Assembly (NCBI GenBank): GCA_037447655.1
Contig: JBBHKE010002835.1
Location: forward strand, 1 to 64,000
DNA length: 64,000 nt
Direction of reading: 5' to 3'
Origin: Zygnema cylindricum
Taxonomy: Eukaryota > Streptophyta > Zygnematophyceae > Zygnematales > Zygnemataceae
Positions 23,536 to 34,331 of this stretch are shown here, piece by piece (within the stretch, counting starts at the first letter, position 1; every line of letters starts with the position of its first letter). Below the pieces are notes generated by a model. It was not told where the DNA came from and ran no database searches. It saw only the letters and a list, made by a program, of their open reading frames with translations. The position numbers were made by a program, and so were the translations under genes.

Positions 23536-25343
23536 TCAGGCAGATTTTTCCATTCGCCGAGCAACAGATGGCATGTTTGCTGTCACTTGTGGAAGAACTT
23601 CGTCCCTTTTCTGGCGAAGAAAATTGAACACTCCCAAAAGAGTGCTGCGACTCTTTCGGCTCCCACCAATCAGAGCGTCATCTGCACATACTTGTCAATC
23701 GTGAGAGAGTGTGACAAAAAATGTTACGCTCGTCACACATCCTCCATCAGCTACTCAAGACCTACTGAAGAGGACAACATTTAACAATGGTAACAAGAAA
23801 CATGTAGAGAGTCGAGAGAAGTCTTTGCATGTTATTCGCTACAACGTACCTGATCTGGTAGTGTAGGCACTGCCATGCGATCCAACACCGGCTCCCGGCA
23901 AAACGCTTTCATTCGCTGCGAGTGAGATGAAAAAAGCAAATGGCACGAGCCAGAGCATTATGAGGAGGAAACCGAGAGCCCATTCAAGAGAGACTGCAGC
24001 GGAGGAGAAGAAGAAACGAATCCAGACAACGTGGCTCGCCACCAGCATGCCTGCAACAGGGAAATTGCAACAGGTTTGGCATAAAAATACTCAATGATAA
24101 TTGCACAGCATTGGGTGTCCCTGTTTCATTGCTACTCCTTTTAAGTTATCTAAGTTTCCAGGTCAAAAGTGGCTAGATATGGGCAAATTGCTTCAAGCAA
24201 ATGGGTGGGAAACGTGACGTTACAGTCAATGGTTGCCATGATTGTATATTTGCCTTGCCATGAAAGGGTGATACAGACCATGGATCCAAGCTGATGACAA
24301 TACAGCAACTGATGACCTCAAATGCTCCACCAGATTTCATTGCTAAAGGAATGTGGCACTGAACCACTTCAATACATGAAAAAAATTGCTGCCTTAAAGA
24401 AAGTTGACGGCAATAGACTTAGGCATTGGAAACACGAAGTACCAGATTGTTCAAAAACAGAAGGTAAAATCAGAAGATTGTGCACAGTTCCGCATACCAA
24501 TGCTGCCCAAAAACTCCGGAGAGCTGAGAGAGATGTACGGAAATGTCTGAAGGAGGCGATAGTAGAGAGCGTGGGAAGCCACTCCGGTACCCACTGCCAG
24601 AAGGGGCAGTCGGTCCACTACAAGGACTGCCACGTGGATGCCTATGACCACCTGGAGAGACCACATTCAGACAGGGCATTTAGCACATGGACAGACACAC
24701 AAGAAAGAAAAAGGAACACAGAGGGAGAAGGGAACGAAAAGCTCAATAAGAGCATTGAAAGCACATGACAAAACAATGGACAAAGGCTTGACTTAAAAAC
24801 ACGATAAGATACTTTGTCGCGAGTATCTGGAGGTATCCGAATCGGAATAAGATAATTTGAAAATAAACAGGCTTTCTTGAGTTAATGGGATGAAGCTCCT
24901 TTTAAGGAGCTTTGAACATACAGCAAATCACAAATAAAACGTGCCATTTTGACTAAGGGTTACAAACAAAAAGAAAAGAAAAAGAGGGCGATCAGAGAAT
25001 TGGTTTTACTTTGATGGCAAGGCTGATGACTCGCTTTGTTATGCGGGTATGTTCCTCCACCAATTCGGCAATGTAGTACAATCCGGTGGCTGCCACCCCT
25101 CTCCCCATACAAAGTAAGGGACAAATAGGAGTTATCCTCCTCGAAGCAAATATAATTTTAGCACTAAAACGGTTGAAACTCACAGATTGAAGAATGATGG
25201 ATAAACATTTCCAAGACTAACGTTAAATGGGTCAAAAATCTTTAAGGCGTTACTCACAAAGATAAATTCTATCAATTGTAGTGCATTATCCAGCCATATT
25301 CCTACGTGTTGAATGTAAGAAAGTACTATGTGCCATACGTGTA

Positions 25344-25430
<87 letters not shown>

Positions 25431-27019
25431 CTTCCCACGACAAAAAAAGTTGATATTCAAGTAACTTGCTATTAGAAATGCTGCAAGTATTTTGAAGGCA
25501 GACTGAATAATGTAGATATAAAATTTGAGAAAAGAAGTGACTGGGAATTGAATTGTTTGAATGAGTAAAAAAAAGAATGGTATTTTCTTGTTCAAGATAA
25601 AAACAATCCTTTGAAGCCACATATGACTCAGAGCCAAAGTCGTCAAACCAAATCTCACCTAGACATTGAAAATTTAAACAGAAACATAGGAGATAATGCA
25701 CAAGTAGGCAATGACTTTAAACCTGGGACGAGGTTGTCTGAGAGCATCTCTTCACGGGAGGGTAAGTACAAAAACAAATATTCTTCTATAAAAACCCCCT
25801 CTTTGCAAGAGACACTTAAAATTTTCAAACAAACGAATTTAATTGAATAAGCAGTGCTACATCTGTACAGTTTTTACAAAACAACTGACAAAGATTCAAG
25901 CCAAACATGGTATCTTGCATTTTTTTTTTGTATCCAACAGAAAAAACATCAAGGTTGTCAATGGCTATCACTTGTACTATCGTGGGATCGGTTTTTGACG
26001 ATAGTCACCACATTCATTTGAAGGACATTAACCATTTTAAAATATTCAGCAACAACCAAATCCACATTCGTCAGATTTTGCAAAAAAAAAATTAGACATT
26101 TTTTACTATTTTGACCCAAAACACAAGGTATTTTAACTTGAAATGTTCCAAATTTATTTCTTGCGAAATAAGCAGGATTTGTCTGAGTAAAAAGCTATAA
26201 TTTAGCCTCTAAATTTGGCCTCTCGCGAGAAAAACTGAGGCTTAAGTCTCTGCATAAATGATTGTTGGTAACTGTCTTTCTAACCTACAACCAATTAACT
26301 GAATATGCCATCCAATGATCGTATCCATTTCTTGTTTTCGTTTCCTTCCATTCCAAGACGTGTAGCGAGACGGTTTAAACAACTACCAATAAATTATCCA
26401 AATTATTTTTAATAAGATGGTCATGGAGCATAATTGGCAGGTTTACTGAAAAGCAAATTTTCAGCCTTAGGAGGTTTGAGCAGAATCCTGCCTACGTGGC
26501 GGTTAAAAACTCCGACATTTCAGCTCAAAGAGCTAAAAAGGGGAAAAGGAACGTCATTGCATCACATTCTTACCAAAGGAGGGACTTCTCATTTCTCATT
26601 TCCAAAAAAATTGTACAAAAATTGCCAACTAGCAATGCCGCTAGATGACAAAAGCATATGCTAATCTCAAACGTTTAGGCTAACAATTATCGACTTCAAA
26701 AGATTCAGTTTCATTGAACTTCTTGAGCGTCAATCAGAAAGGGCCGTACGTTTCAGTCACGTCACATCAAAGCATCAGCAGACACGTCATGCACCACAGA
26801 ACGCTTGTAAGTCCGTACGATGGGCACTGAGCCGTCGTTATCTCCCGTAATTCCTATTTCTTCTACACTGGCTTCAGACGAAGACTGACAAGGCAAGACA
26901 GTCCACATATGTTCAAACAACAGCCACGTGTCAGTCTCGGAAAGCATACCGAGGCACACTGCAAAAAAGACAAGGAAGAGATAGCCTCCCACATAGACGA
27001 CCACGGTGGAGAGGGCCAT
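23536..27019 (-). CDS. TEX261/Svp26 (Erv26) family ER-Golgi cargo adaptor, five exons
   Basis: Exons on the minus strand: 27019-26950, 25089-25010, 24651-24498, 24050-23850, 23681-23536. All junctions are GT-AG with consistent phases (1, 0, 1, 1), giving 216 residues against about 200 in the family. Conserved blocks: GLYYIAELVEEHT then KRVI in exon 2, LYYRLLQTFPYISLSSPEF in exon 3, LWLVPFAFFISLAANESVLP in exon 4, and a basic C-terminal tail (GGSRKSRSTLLGVFNFLR) in exon 5. About four membrane segments: exon 1 (VYVGGYLFLVFFAVCL), two in exon 3, one or two in exon 4. The yeast homologue Svp26/Erv26 is a COPII adaptor in early Golgi and ER membranes that promotes ER exit of type II membrane proteins such as mannosyltransferases. 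The start Met at 27019 gives an immediate signal-anchor-like segment. It appears intact and is the only other cellular gene seen. Confidence 0.88.
25346..25427. repeat. (TA)41 microsatellite in intron 1 of the TEX261-like gene
   Basis: An uninterrupted run of TA dinucleotides, 82 bp, in the 1.86-kb first intron. Open frames reading YIYIYI across it are artefacts. Likely length-polymorphic. Confidence 0.97.
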
Positions 27020-27136
27020 GGCTAGGAGGTCTGAGAGCGCATGTCGCGCACCCTAGTGATTACACGTGCGAGGAAAGCGTGTAAGAGCTCTTTTTAGTGC
27101 AAGAATGAGAGAGAAGGAGAGAGTCGTAGACTACAG
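27020..27136 (-). promoter_or_regulatory. Presumed TEX261-like 5' UTR/proximal promoter
   Basis: About 117 bp between the start codon and the MITE at 27137. No TATA box recognised. The transcription start may lie inside or beyond the MITE. Confidence 0.3.
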
Positions 27137-27339
27137 TACACCTTGAATCGTTATTAGCGTCTAGAAATTATTAGTGTAAAGAAAAAATTAGCGTCATTCA
27201 TTCTAATTTAGTGCCAGGAGACGTGGCAGATTATGGTCCACCTCCTTAAATAGTGTAATTTATTCTATTTAAGGTATCAATGTCAAAATTTTGGGGTGCC
27301 GATATAGCGTACATAAGGCTAATAACGATTCGCGGTGTA
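27137..27339 (+). mobile_element. Short TA-type MITE (203 bp) upstream of the TEX261-like gene
   Basis: Left end TACACCTTGAATCGTTATTA, right end AATAACGATTCGCGGTGTA. Internal ATTAGCGT/ATTAGTGT repeats and the shared core GTGGCAGATTATGG...CCTTAAATAGTGT. The empty site reads ACAG-TA-CTGT, a 10-bp perfect palindrome. It sits about 120 bp 5' of the start codon on the promoter side. Confidence 0.8.
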
Positions 27340-27563
27340 CTGTCCACCTTTCGGTTTCTCTTTCAGGTTCCCATTGGCACAGCGTTCACCAGTTCACCCC
27401 TCGCAGACGCGTGGTCCGTACCGTACAAATTGTCAAGGAGAAAACAGAATCATAAAATTTCGTAAAGCTTGAAGTACTGTAAAACATCTCGTATTTAATG
27501 CAGCACGATATGCAATATGCCTTTTCTGAAATGACTGAAACGCATCGCACTTCGATGCCGTAG
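27340..27563. other. Intergenic, nothing identified
   Basis: Possible distal promoter of the (-) strand gene; no motif I can support. Confidence 0.3.
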
Positions 27564-27720
27564 TGTTGTGTATCGAAGACCCTTTGCCGATACTCGATAT
27601 ATGCTTAATTCTGGATATACCGTAATCGATATATCACCTCGATATTTGAGAAGCTTAATATCACGATATTTTACTGATCTGTCGATCTAATATGCCGATA
27701 TGTTTAAACCACGATTTAAC
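27564..27720 (+). mobile_element. Terminus of the hAT-like element, second copy
   Basis: TAGTGTTGTGTATCG is identical to the first 15 bases of the element at 8546, followed by related sequence (TTTGCCGATACTCGATATAT, ACCGTAATCGATATATC). The opposite end was not found, so the element is truncated or too diverged. Here the terminal TA carries no MITE. Confidence 0.6.
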
Positions 27721-28008
27721 GAAGCGACGTTGTGTTTCAAAAACTTTCCAAAAGCCCTTCTCCCCTCCCCGGAGGTCGCAAAAGTCAAAATTTTACATAA
27801 CCGAAACCGACCGATTTTTTTTTCAAAATCTGAGTAACCGACGCCCGACCGAGTTATGTCATGCTCCAAAATTGTTAACCGTTAACCAACCGGCGTTTAC
27901 GAAAATAAAAATTAACCTAATCTCGATTTTTCGCGACAAACCGTGCTCGCCCGTAACCGAAAAAGTACAAAATTAACCAATGTACGACAGACGAATAAGC
28001 CAATAATT

Positions 28009-28206
28009 ACGATTTGTCGCCTTCCCTAAGATTTGCGAAATGAATAGTGTTACTAACGTGTCAAATTTGCGACGCTTTGTCGCGTTGCCTAAGATTTGTA
28101 AAATGAGTAGTGTACTACCGTGTCAGATTTGCGACGCTTTGTCCCGTTGCCTAAGTTTTGCAAAATGAATAGTATACTACCGTGTGAGATTTGCGAAGTT
28201 TTGTCT
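28009..28206 (+). repeat. 62-bp tandem repeat, about three copies
   Basis: Units share TTGCGACGCTTTGTC, CGTTGCCTAAG(A/T)TTTG, AAATGAATAGT and TACTACCGTGTCAGA. Periods are 62-63 bp, with roughly 85-90 percent identity between units. Confidence 0.8.
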
Positions 28207-29632
28207 GTCAGACTCGTGTGCGTTTTCGGCACCCCTTTATTTCACCAAAGATTTCCAGACCCCTTTTTCACCGGTACGATCCTAAAAGTACGGAGGAGTG
28301 AGTGCATCCCGCCAAGCAAAATCCTTTTACTTACCAAACTGAACAGAACGCACATTATTTCGCGCCTAACGGAGGTCAGACGACGGAGTTATTTCGCTTC
28401 AAAGATTCCCATTCTGTTACATGCTACCAGTTTCCAACTGTCCCTCTGGGGGGTACATTGTGGAATGCCACGTAACTTTTGGGATAGACATGTAGATTTT
28501 GCTGTTAGCTGTCAGCAGGATGTTAGTTCAGGTCCACCAACGGGCAGAGCATTTATTACTTTGGGTCAAAGTTAGGCGTTTCACGCCAATTCAGGACTTT
28601 GTGGCTCATGAGTGTATCGTAGGAGGACCTTTGGCTTCAAATCCAGCCGGAGCTAGCCGCCTAACTTTTTTCCCGAAGTGTAGTACAACTTGTTTGGTCT
28701 GATGTGCGTACGATAACAATTTCTAGCCGCTGATTGGCTTCCAGTATTGTTTTGACTTTGGCACTTGCCGTAGGACAAACTTGGTTGTTATAAGGCACTT
28801 GGGGCCGAAGGAGACAGGTTGTTTTTTCAGTACTGTCTCCTGAGAAACCCCCCAGAGAAATACAATCAATCTTTCTGTTGGAGAACTGTTGCATTGGGTC
28901 GTGAACTCTTTTGCCATCTTTGTTTTGGATTGTCTTTTGTGGAAATCGTAGCTCGGGTGGGTGGTTGGCACTATCCTCTCTTTGGGCGGTTTGGACTTTC
29001 GCTATTTGAAACTTAGAAGAGTCTGGTCGGATCCGTACGGCGGAACCGAGGGTTGAGGGAGAATCATATCAGTCTTTTGGGCAATTTGGAGAGGTTTCTT
29101 CTTCTAAGTTTGTTTGCGTTGCACTCCGGGTATGTGAGCTTGCTTCACCATTTTCATTGATTTCTATATTTATTTCTATTTTCTGGGCAAGGTGATATTG
29201 TTTAATCTGAAAGAGCCGATATATATTGTTCCTATATTTCTGCGTGGGAGTTATTTGCGCACTGTTGTGATAGTCCTTGGTTTCTGTCTGGAGTTTGGTG
29301 GGCCGGATCGAACGATTAGTATTCCCTTTCCATCCTTTGGATAGAATTCATGAGTGTAACATTTAGTGGGCTTCCGGCGGATAAGCACAATACTGAAAAA
29401 TTAACGTGTCTCTTTAGGTTAAAGAGGATAGGTGCTTAGGGCGGAATACTTTCAAAAAGGGATTTAGCTCCTCTGTCCGGTCAGCTATGGGAGGAGGATC
29501 AGGCTAGGGATCTTTCGGGAGTCTGACCGGAAGAGCAGGAAAGGCAAGAAGCAGTAGCACGAAGTAAGAGTCTCAGGTGCTCGAGGCAACAGTTCCCTTT
29601 GTCTGCTGAACATAGAGAAATTTCTTTAGGGA
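28207..29632. other. Upstream region of element X, no gene
   Basis: Probably the 5' LTR and leader of element X. I cannot identify LTR ends or a primer-binding site, because the matching LTR is not in the window. A 151-codon frame beginning at 28120 starts in the tandem repeat and has no domain. Confidence 0.3.
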
Positions 29633-30355
29633 ATGATGCTTGAGGCTGTTACAGTTGAGAATCCTCCGAAACAGCAAGTGAAGCAACCCTCTCCTCCACC
29701 TCCACCTTTCTTCTCTCCCGAGAATTTCCCAACTTTGTCCGAGGCTGCCAGATATAGGGCCACGGAGAAGGGGGAGAGACCGACCTTATCTCTTAGATCA
29801 CGTAGGAAGGGCTTGGCACATATGGAATCGGTCCCCGATCACCCTCTCGAAATAGGACGCCATACAAGATCTAAGGCTCCGATGGATCCCGAAATTTTGG
29901 CAGACCCTAACCGGCCCTGTCGAAAAGAAATCTTAACCCTTCACAATCTCCATGAGTTGAAGGTTAAGAAGGAGTTGGTGCAGCGGGTAGCCATGTCCGA
30001 CCGAGCAAGAATCGTACGCCCAGTAGGAGGCGTAGTGGAAATATTGAGCAGTTCATCAGAAAGTGGGTCTTCAACCTCTGTACGGGAACAACAGAGGATG
30101 CCGTCAACTTCGCACCGGCATCCCACCCAATCTCAGGACACCGCAACTTGTGGACAGTCCAAGGGCTGGGCAACCTCACGGACCCAGGCCGAGGAAGAGA
30201 CTAGTAAGCGGGGGCTCCTAGAGCGCAAGAGGGTGCACCGGTTCGATCATAGAGACAACAAGGGCAGATTCGCTCCTCGACCGAGAGATGAACCGTTCTT
30301 CCCTTCCTCTTCAGTCTCTCCAAGCTCCTTGTCTCCATCAGTGCCGATTGTTTGA
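29633..30355 (+). CDS. Element X, N-terminal gag-like ORF
   Basis: A 240-codon open frame from ATG 29633. Composition: Pro-rich N-terminus (PSPPPPPFFSPENFPTLSEA), a basic middle (SLRSRRKGLAH, HTRSKAPMDPEI), a Ser-rich stretch (EILSSSSESGSSTSV) and a basic tail (LERKRVHRFDHRDNKGRF). No fold or enzyme motif recognised. It lies directly upstream of further gag-type frames in the same orientation, which is why I assign it to a retroelement. It could instead be an accessory ORF. Confidence 0.5.
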   Translation: MMLEAVTVENPPKQQVKQPSPPPPPFFSPENFPTLSEAARYRATEKGERPTLSLRSRRKGLAHMESVPDHPLEIGRHTRSKAPMDPEILADPNRPCRKEILTLHNLHELKVKKELVQRVAMSDRARIVRPVGGVVEILSSSSESGSSTSVREQQRMPSTSHRHPTQSQDTATCGQSKGWATSRTQAEEETSKRGLLERKRVHRFDHRDNKGRFAPRPRDEPFFPSSSVSPSSLSPSVPIV

Positions 30356-31661
30356 CCTTCCAAAGGGTTGTGGCGTTCGAGACCTGTCGACCCCGAAGTA
30401 CCAGGCTTTAGGATCGCGGATCTCTCGGGTGTGGTGAGAAGCACCCAGAAGTTAGTTGATTTCCTGCGGTCTCAGAGTAAGGCTACGGCGGGGGCCGGGC
30501 CCGTCACTGTAGATTGGGAGGCTCCTTAAGATGAACGAAAAAAGGCACTGGAACAAGATTTGCTCCTCATCCGAGAGGCTAAATGGAGAGCAAGGGGGAT
30601 CCTTAGCGGACAGGTCGATTCCCCTTGTAGAACAGGTTCCTCTGCGGAAGGACAACCCCCGGGTCAAGCAACTCCTCTTGCAACACAAGCTACGAGGACT
30701 CACCCGGGACCTAGACCGGAATCTCCCGTACAGCGGGAAAGGGGGGGGGGGGAACAAGGCCTAACAAAGAGGGGATGGGTGCAGTTCTACTGGGTAACTT
30801 GGCAGCTGTTGCCATTGAACATCCTGCCTTGGTCTCGGTGGAGGGAACTTCTACTGTGGAGGCCGTGGTGCATCTACAACCTGACCAGAGATTACACATT
30901 TCTCTCGGACTGACCACTCCTCCGCCATCTCCACCTCATGCCTCCTATCCTTAGCCCTCTATTTCTTCCGCTGCCGCCGTCCGTGGGTCCTCGAGAACGC
31001 CTGTTTTACCCTACAAATACAAGGTCCCCGCCTACTCACCTCCTCACAGACGATCCCCTTCTTCCAGCTCCAGAACTCCTCCTCCAAAAACCTCCAAAAG
31101 GCTCCCCAGGGGACAAACACCTTTTCCTCAAAGCCCTTAGTCGTCTCCGTCCCCGCCACCACCCATCCCACAAACATCATTGAACAGACCTTGCCTCCAC
31201 ATCCGTTCGGTTGCGAAGGTCCTAAGAGAAGAACAATACTTTGCTGGATATAGAGGAGCCAAAAATTTCACACCTCCTTTTTCAGCAAGACCATCTTCAG
31301 TTGGGGTGGGGTTCCCAACAAATACACCCGGAGGAGAAAGAGGTTCGGGCATAGAAGAGATAGAGCCCGAAGCCATTTCACTGGTACAGTTTGTCAGCCC
31401 CAACAGATCAGCCTCTCTATAGTTAACCCACCTTGCCGAGGAGGAAAAAGAAATGGGGGATATAAGGATCTTTATTGGGGACAGCTTAGGGATCGCTTTT
31501 TTTGATTTTGTACTGTTGTGGAAATCTTTCACGCAGTCCAAAATTAACAAATACAGGGGAGGGACCATCCCAAGGGATTTTGAGACCACTCTTTTCCGTA
31601 TGATGGTAAACTATCTAGCCAGAGGAGCATTGGCCGTCTATAGGAGCGTCAACCATCTTTA
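30356..31661 (+). pseudogene. Element X, broken gag frames
   Basis: Several overlapping frames of 68-117 codons, Pro/Arg-rich, with a G homopolymer around 30740-30751 that probably marks a frameshift. The last, 31453-31662 (MGDIRIFIGDSLGIAFFDFV...), runs into the next ORF with a one-base overlap. These look like pieces of one former coding region. Confidence 0.4.
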
Positions 31662-32156
31662 ATGGCTCCTAACATCAAAATATCAGATGCGGCTCTTGAC
31701 GCCGAAGTCCTTGACGCCGCCGCTGACCTGGCTGCCGCTGCAGTAGCCCCTGTTACCGTTACTTTCACTATGGACGTGAAACTGCAGGCCCAAGGTAGAG
31801 CCTATGTTAACCATATGCAGGCCCTACAAGCCGCTGAGGCAGCCACCCGGATGGTGGCCAATCCAACCCTTTCCACCGCTCTTTTGGACGCCTGGAGGCT
31901 CTTTTACACAGAAAGGAACAAAACTGCAATGAAGGAATTCACTGAATTCGGATGTTTGAAGAATGAAACACCGCAAACGCTGTTCAACCGCCTCTCGAGC
32001 CTCTGTCAAAAAACCAAGCTGTCTACCATTGACACACCAGCCATAGCCACGAAATATTATGTTGCTGTTTGGAATTTGTTCAGACCAACAAGACAGGCAG
32101 CCCTCGTCAATTCGAGTGCCAGTCAGGTAATCCAAGACAAGAATCCCACGTCGTAG
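31662..32156 (+). CDS. Element X, capsid-like gag segment
   Basis: A 164-codon frame. After an Ala-rich N-terminus it has a helical gag-type stretch (LLDAWRLFYTERNKTAMKEF, then NETPQTLFNRLSSLCQKTKL), the arrangement seen in retrotransposon capsid domains. It starts at the stop of the preceding frame and ends in a TAG before the nucleocapsid part. Family assignment is by architecture only. Confidence 0.5.
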   Translation: MAPNIKISDAALDAEVLDAAADLAAAAVAPVTVTFTMDVKLQAQGRAYVNHMQALQAAEAATRMVANPTLSTALLDAWRLFYTERNKTAMKEFTEFGCLKNETPQTLFNRLSSLCQKTKLSTIDTPAIATKYYVAVWNLFRPTRQAALVNSSASQVIQDKNPTS

Positions 32157-32613
32157 GAAATCTCATTGGCTCCGATGAAGTTGTATGATCATTTTGTAAA
32201 TAGTGAGGCTAGAAAAAAGGTTGTTACCGGCAAAGCGCGAGCCAACTTTGCAGGTTTCACAGGGGAATCCTCTCTTAACGAAGAGAAACAAACATAACTT
32301 CAAGCTTTGTGGAAGCTTAACGGGAAACATGAAGCCGAGACCAGATCCGAACCTACAATGGGTGCGGATGAAAAAGTTTACCTGTACAACTGCCTGAACG
32401 AACTGTAACCAAATTGGTCACGGGTGGATACGTTGCCCTAAGAAACCCAACCCGGAACTGGCTATCAAGCAAAAAGAGTTCGAGAAAGAACGAGCAGAAA
32501 GAACCCGGAAGTAGCAAGAACGCAGGAAAGGAGGAGGGGACTGCACGCCGATCACAAAGGAAACTTATAAACCTACTTCTCGCTCTAAAACCTCTAAAAT
32601 GTCTCAATCTTAA

Positions 32614-33150
32614 TTAAGACAAATCAAACTTCATAAATTTGATGATGCACATATCTCTAATGAGCTGAGAAGGAAGTACACAACTGAGGGGTCAAAATGT
32701 GAGGCTTGTGGGTTCATGGGCCATAAGGAGGGGCAATGTTTCCGGAAGAATGGTGTTCCAAAAGAAATGATGCAATATGCTTTGTTCACAGGCGAGGGGG
32801 AAACAACCGTTAATCCTCTCCCATTGCAACTTTTGTATCCTTGGGGACGTCGATCTCCAGATGAACCAGGACCAAGTAACATGATGCCAGAACACATCAT
32901 CCAGCAGCTAGGCAATCAATTCTCTGCCATAGAAGCAGAATTGGCCGCTCTCCGCTTAGGATCAAGGGCCTGTACTCCTCCACCTCTAACGCACGCTCAG
33001 AAACTGCACAAACAGAAACAAGAACTGGAACGAAAGTTGGCGGAGTTGGAACAGCAGAACACGGTGGGTGGAGATGATGATGACCTCATGGGTTTGGATA
33101 TGGAGCCTCCAAACGCAAATCATGCTAGGAAATTTCTGTCCGGAGCTTAG
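32614..33150 (+). pseudogene. Element X, nucleocapsid with CCHC zinc knuckle
   Basis: Open from a stop at 32611. The knuckle CEACGFMGHKEGQC (Cys codons at 32698, 32707, 32737; His at 32722) fits CX2CX4HX4C. Downstream is a coiled-coil-like stretch (AQKLHKQKQELERKLAELEQ) and an acidic segment (GGDDDDLMGLDMEP). The 3' end is cut about 40 bp before inserted copia sequence. The protease of the same element resumes at 40.6 kb. Confidence 0.65.
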
Positions 33151-33188
33151 AACGTCGGGGTCGGGGACAATCGCATGCAACTCCGTGC

Positions 33189-33527
33189 AATTCTGTGTCC
33201 TCCATTGGACTACAGAATTCAAGAAGCTTCTAGATAGTATTTAACTAACCCACTTCAAGCCACAACCACTGCTGCCCAAAAAGGCAAACTAACAATTTGA
33301 CTGCACCCTAGTGGGGGCTGGACTCCTCTGAGTCCGTAGCAAAAATAATCATTGAAAATGGCCAACCAGTCGATAAGTTATAAGGTGGCAATGATGCCAA
33401 TTTATACAAACTCTCAAAGAGAGAGAGAGGACTATCTACGTGATTTTTCCAAAGTCCTAGTTTTTCCTAGTTCTCTCTTACAACCCCTATCTACTGCCTG
33501 TACGATCCAATCAGAACACTGTACAAT
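33189..33527 (-). mobile_element. Copia A family, leader/LTR fragment
   Basis: Matches 34313-34650 and 39693-40030 from the gag start codon (CTGTGTCCTCCATT) through TCTATATAGTATTTAAC, CAACCACTGCTGCCCAAAAA, GAGTCCGTAGCAAAA and CCAAAGTCCTAGTTTTTCCT to the CAGAACACTGTACA region. It then jumps directly into gag sequence at 33531, so this is a rearranged piece rather than an intact end. Confidence 0.7.
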
Positions 33528-33530
33528 ACC

Positions 33531-34331
33531 CCATCGGTCCCCTCTTGCTGCTAGAGTTTGAATGCTCTTTCCTCCTCTCCTAATCCCCATTGTGTTTTCT
33601 TGCACAAGTATCATCCTGACCACTGTGTTCCATTTCCATGAATTATCAAGCATTTCCTGTACTCCATATACTATTTTCTCGAACTCATCTGGTAACTTCA
33701 TGATAAGAGTGTTAACTTTCATTTTCATTGTACCTGTGCACCCGGCACTTTACATCTCTATATACTAACAAGAATGATCATTACAGTAATCTAACATCTT
33801 TCCTCCTTTGTAAGTGTAACTCACTAGCTTTTGCTCAGCCAACTAGAGCTCCATAATAGTTCCAGCTCTATAACTCTCCACCAAACTCACCCACAACTCC
33901 TCGGCCTTGTAAATGTGAAGATGAGGAGTGGCCAAAGATTGAGTGAGATGCCTGAGAATGAAGTTCTTGGCAGCCATGTTTACATCCTCCCACATTTGAG
34001 TATCGTTCTCCGTGGTCTTCACGGTCGCCGCTCCTGGTACTGTGGCAATAAGAGTAAGGGGTGTCTCCTTCCCTTTCCCCTTTTCGGACACACTGCTGTC
34101 CCCATCATCTGCCTCCTCCGCTGAGGCAACCGTTGCTACAGGAAACCTTACTCCTCCAAATCTTGGTGGAGTTCCCGAAGGTGGACGTTTCACTTGTCCA
34201 CTGACGATACCCGAGTATCCATTTTCACACAAAGCTCCCATCATCATGGCTTCCCAATAGATAAATCCAGATCCGTTGAAGGTGGGCACCCTAGAGGGTG
34301 GGCCCATAACCTGCAATTCTGTGTCCTCCAT
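33531..34331 (-). pseudogene. Copia A family, truncated gag
   Basis: Starts at ATG 34331 (MEDTELQVMGPPSRVPTFNG, then YWEAMMMGALCENGY), the usual copia gag opening with a Trp-containing motif. Continues as LTQSLATPHLHIYKAEELWV and, in another frame, MKLPDEFEKIVYGVQEMLDN. It ends abruptly at 33531 in RGDRWG. Colinear with 38935-39710 of copia A. It shares the LTR on its right with copia A. Confidence 0.75.

Noticed and set aside
23587-23784. Plus-strand 65-codon ORF
   Set aside because: Antisense to the last exon of the TEX261-like gene.
25281-25701. ORFs with YIYIYI repeats
   Set aside because: Translation of the TA microsatellite.
26434-26664. 76-codon ORF in intron 1 of the TEX261-like gene
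   Set aside because: No domain; lies in an intron on the opposite strand.
28009-28206. CRISPR-like array
   Set aside because: Only three units, no constant repeat with variable spacers; a plain tandem repeat in a eukaryotic genome.
28120-28575. 151-codon ORF
   Set aside because: Begins inside the 62-bp tandem repeat, no domain, no splice or neighbour support.
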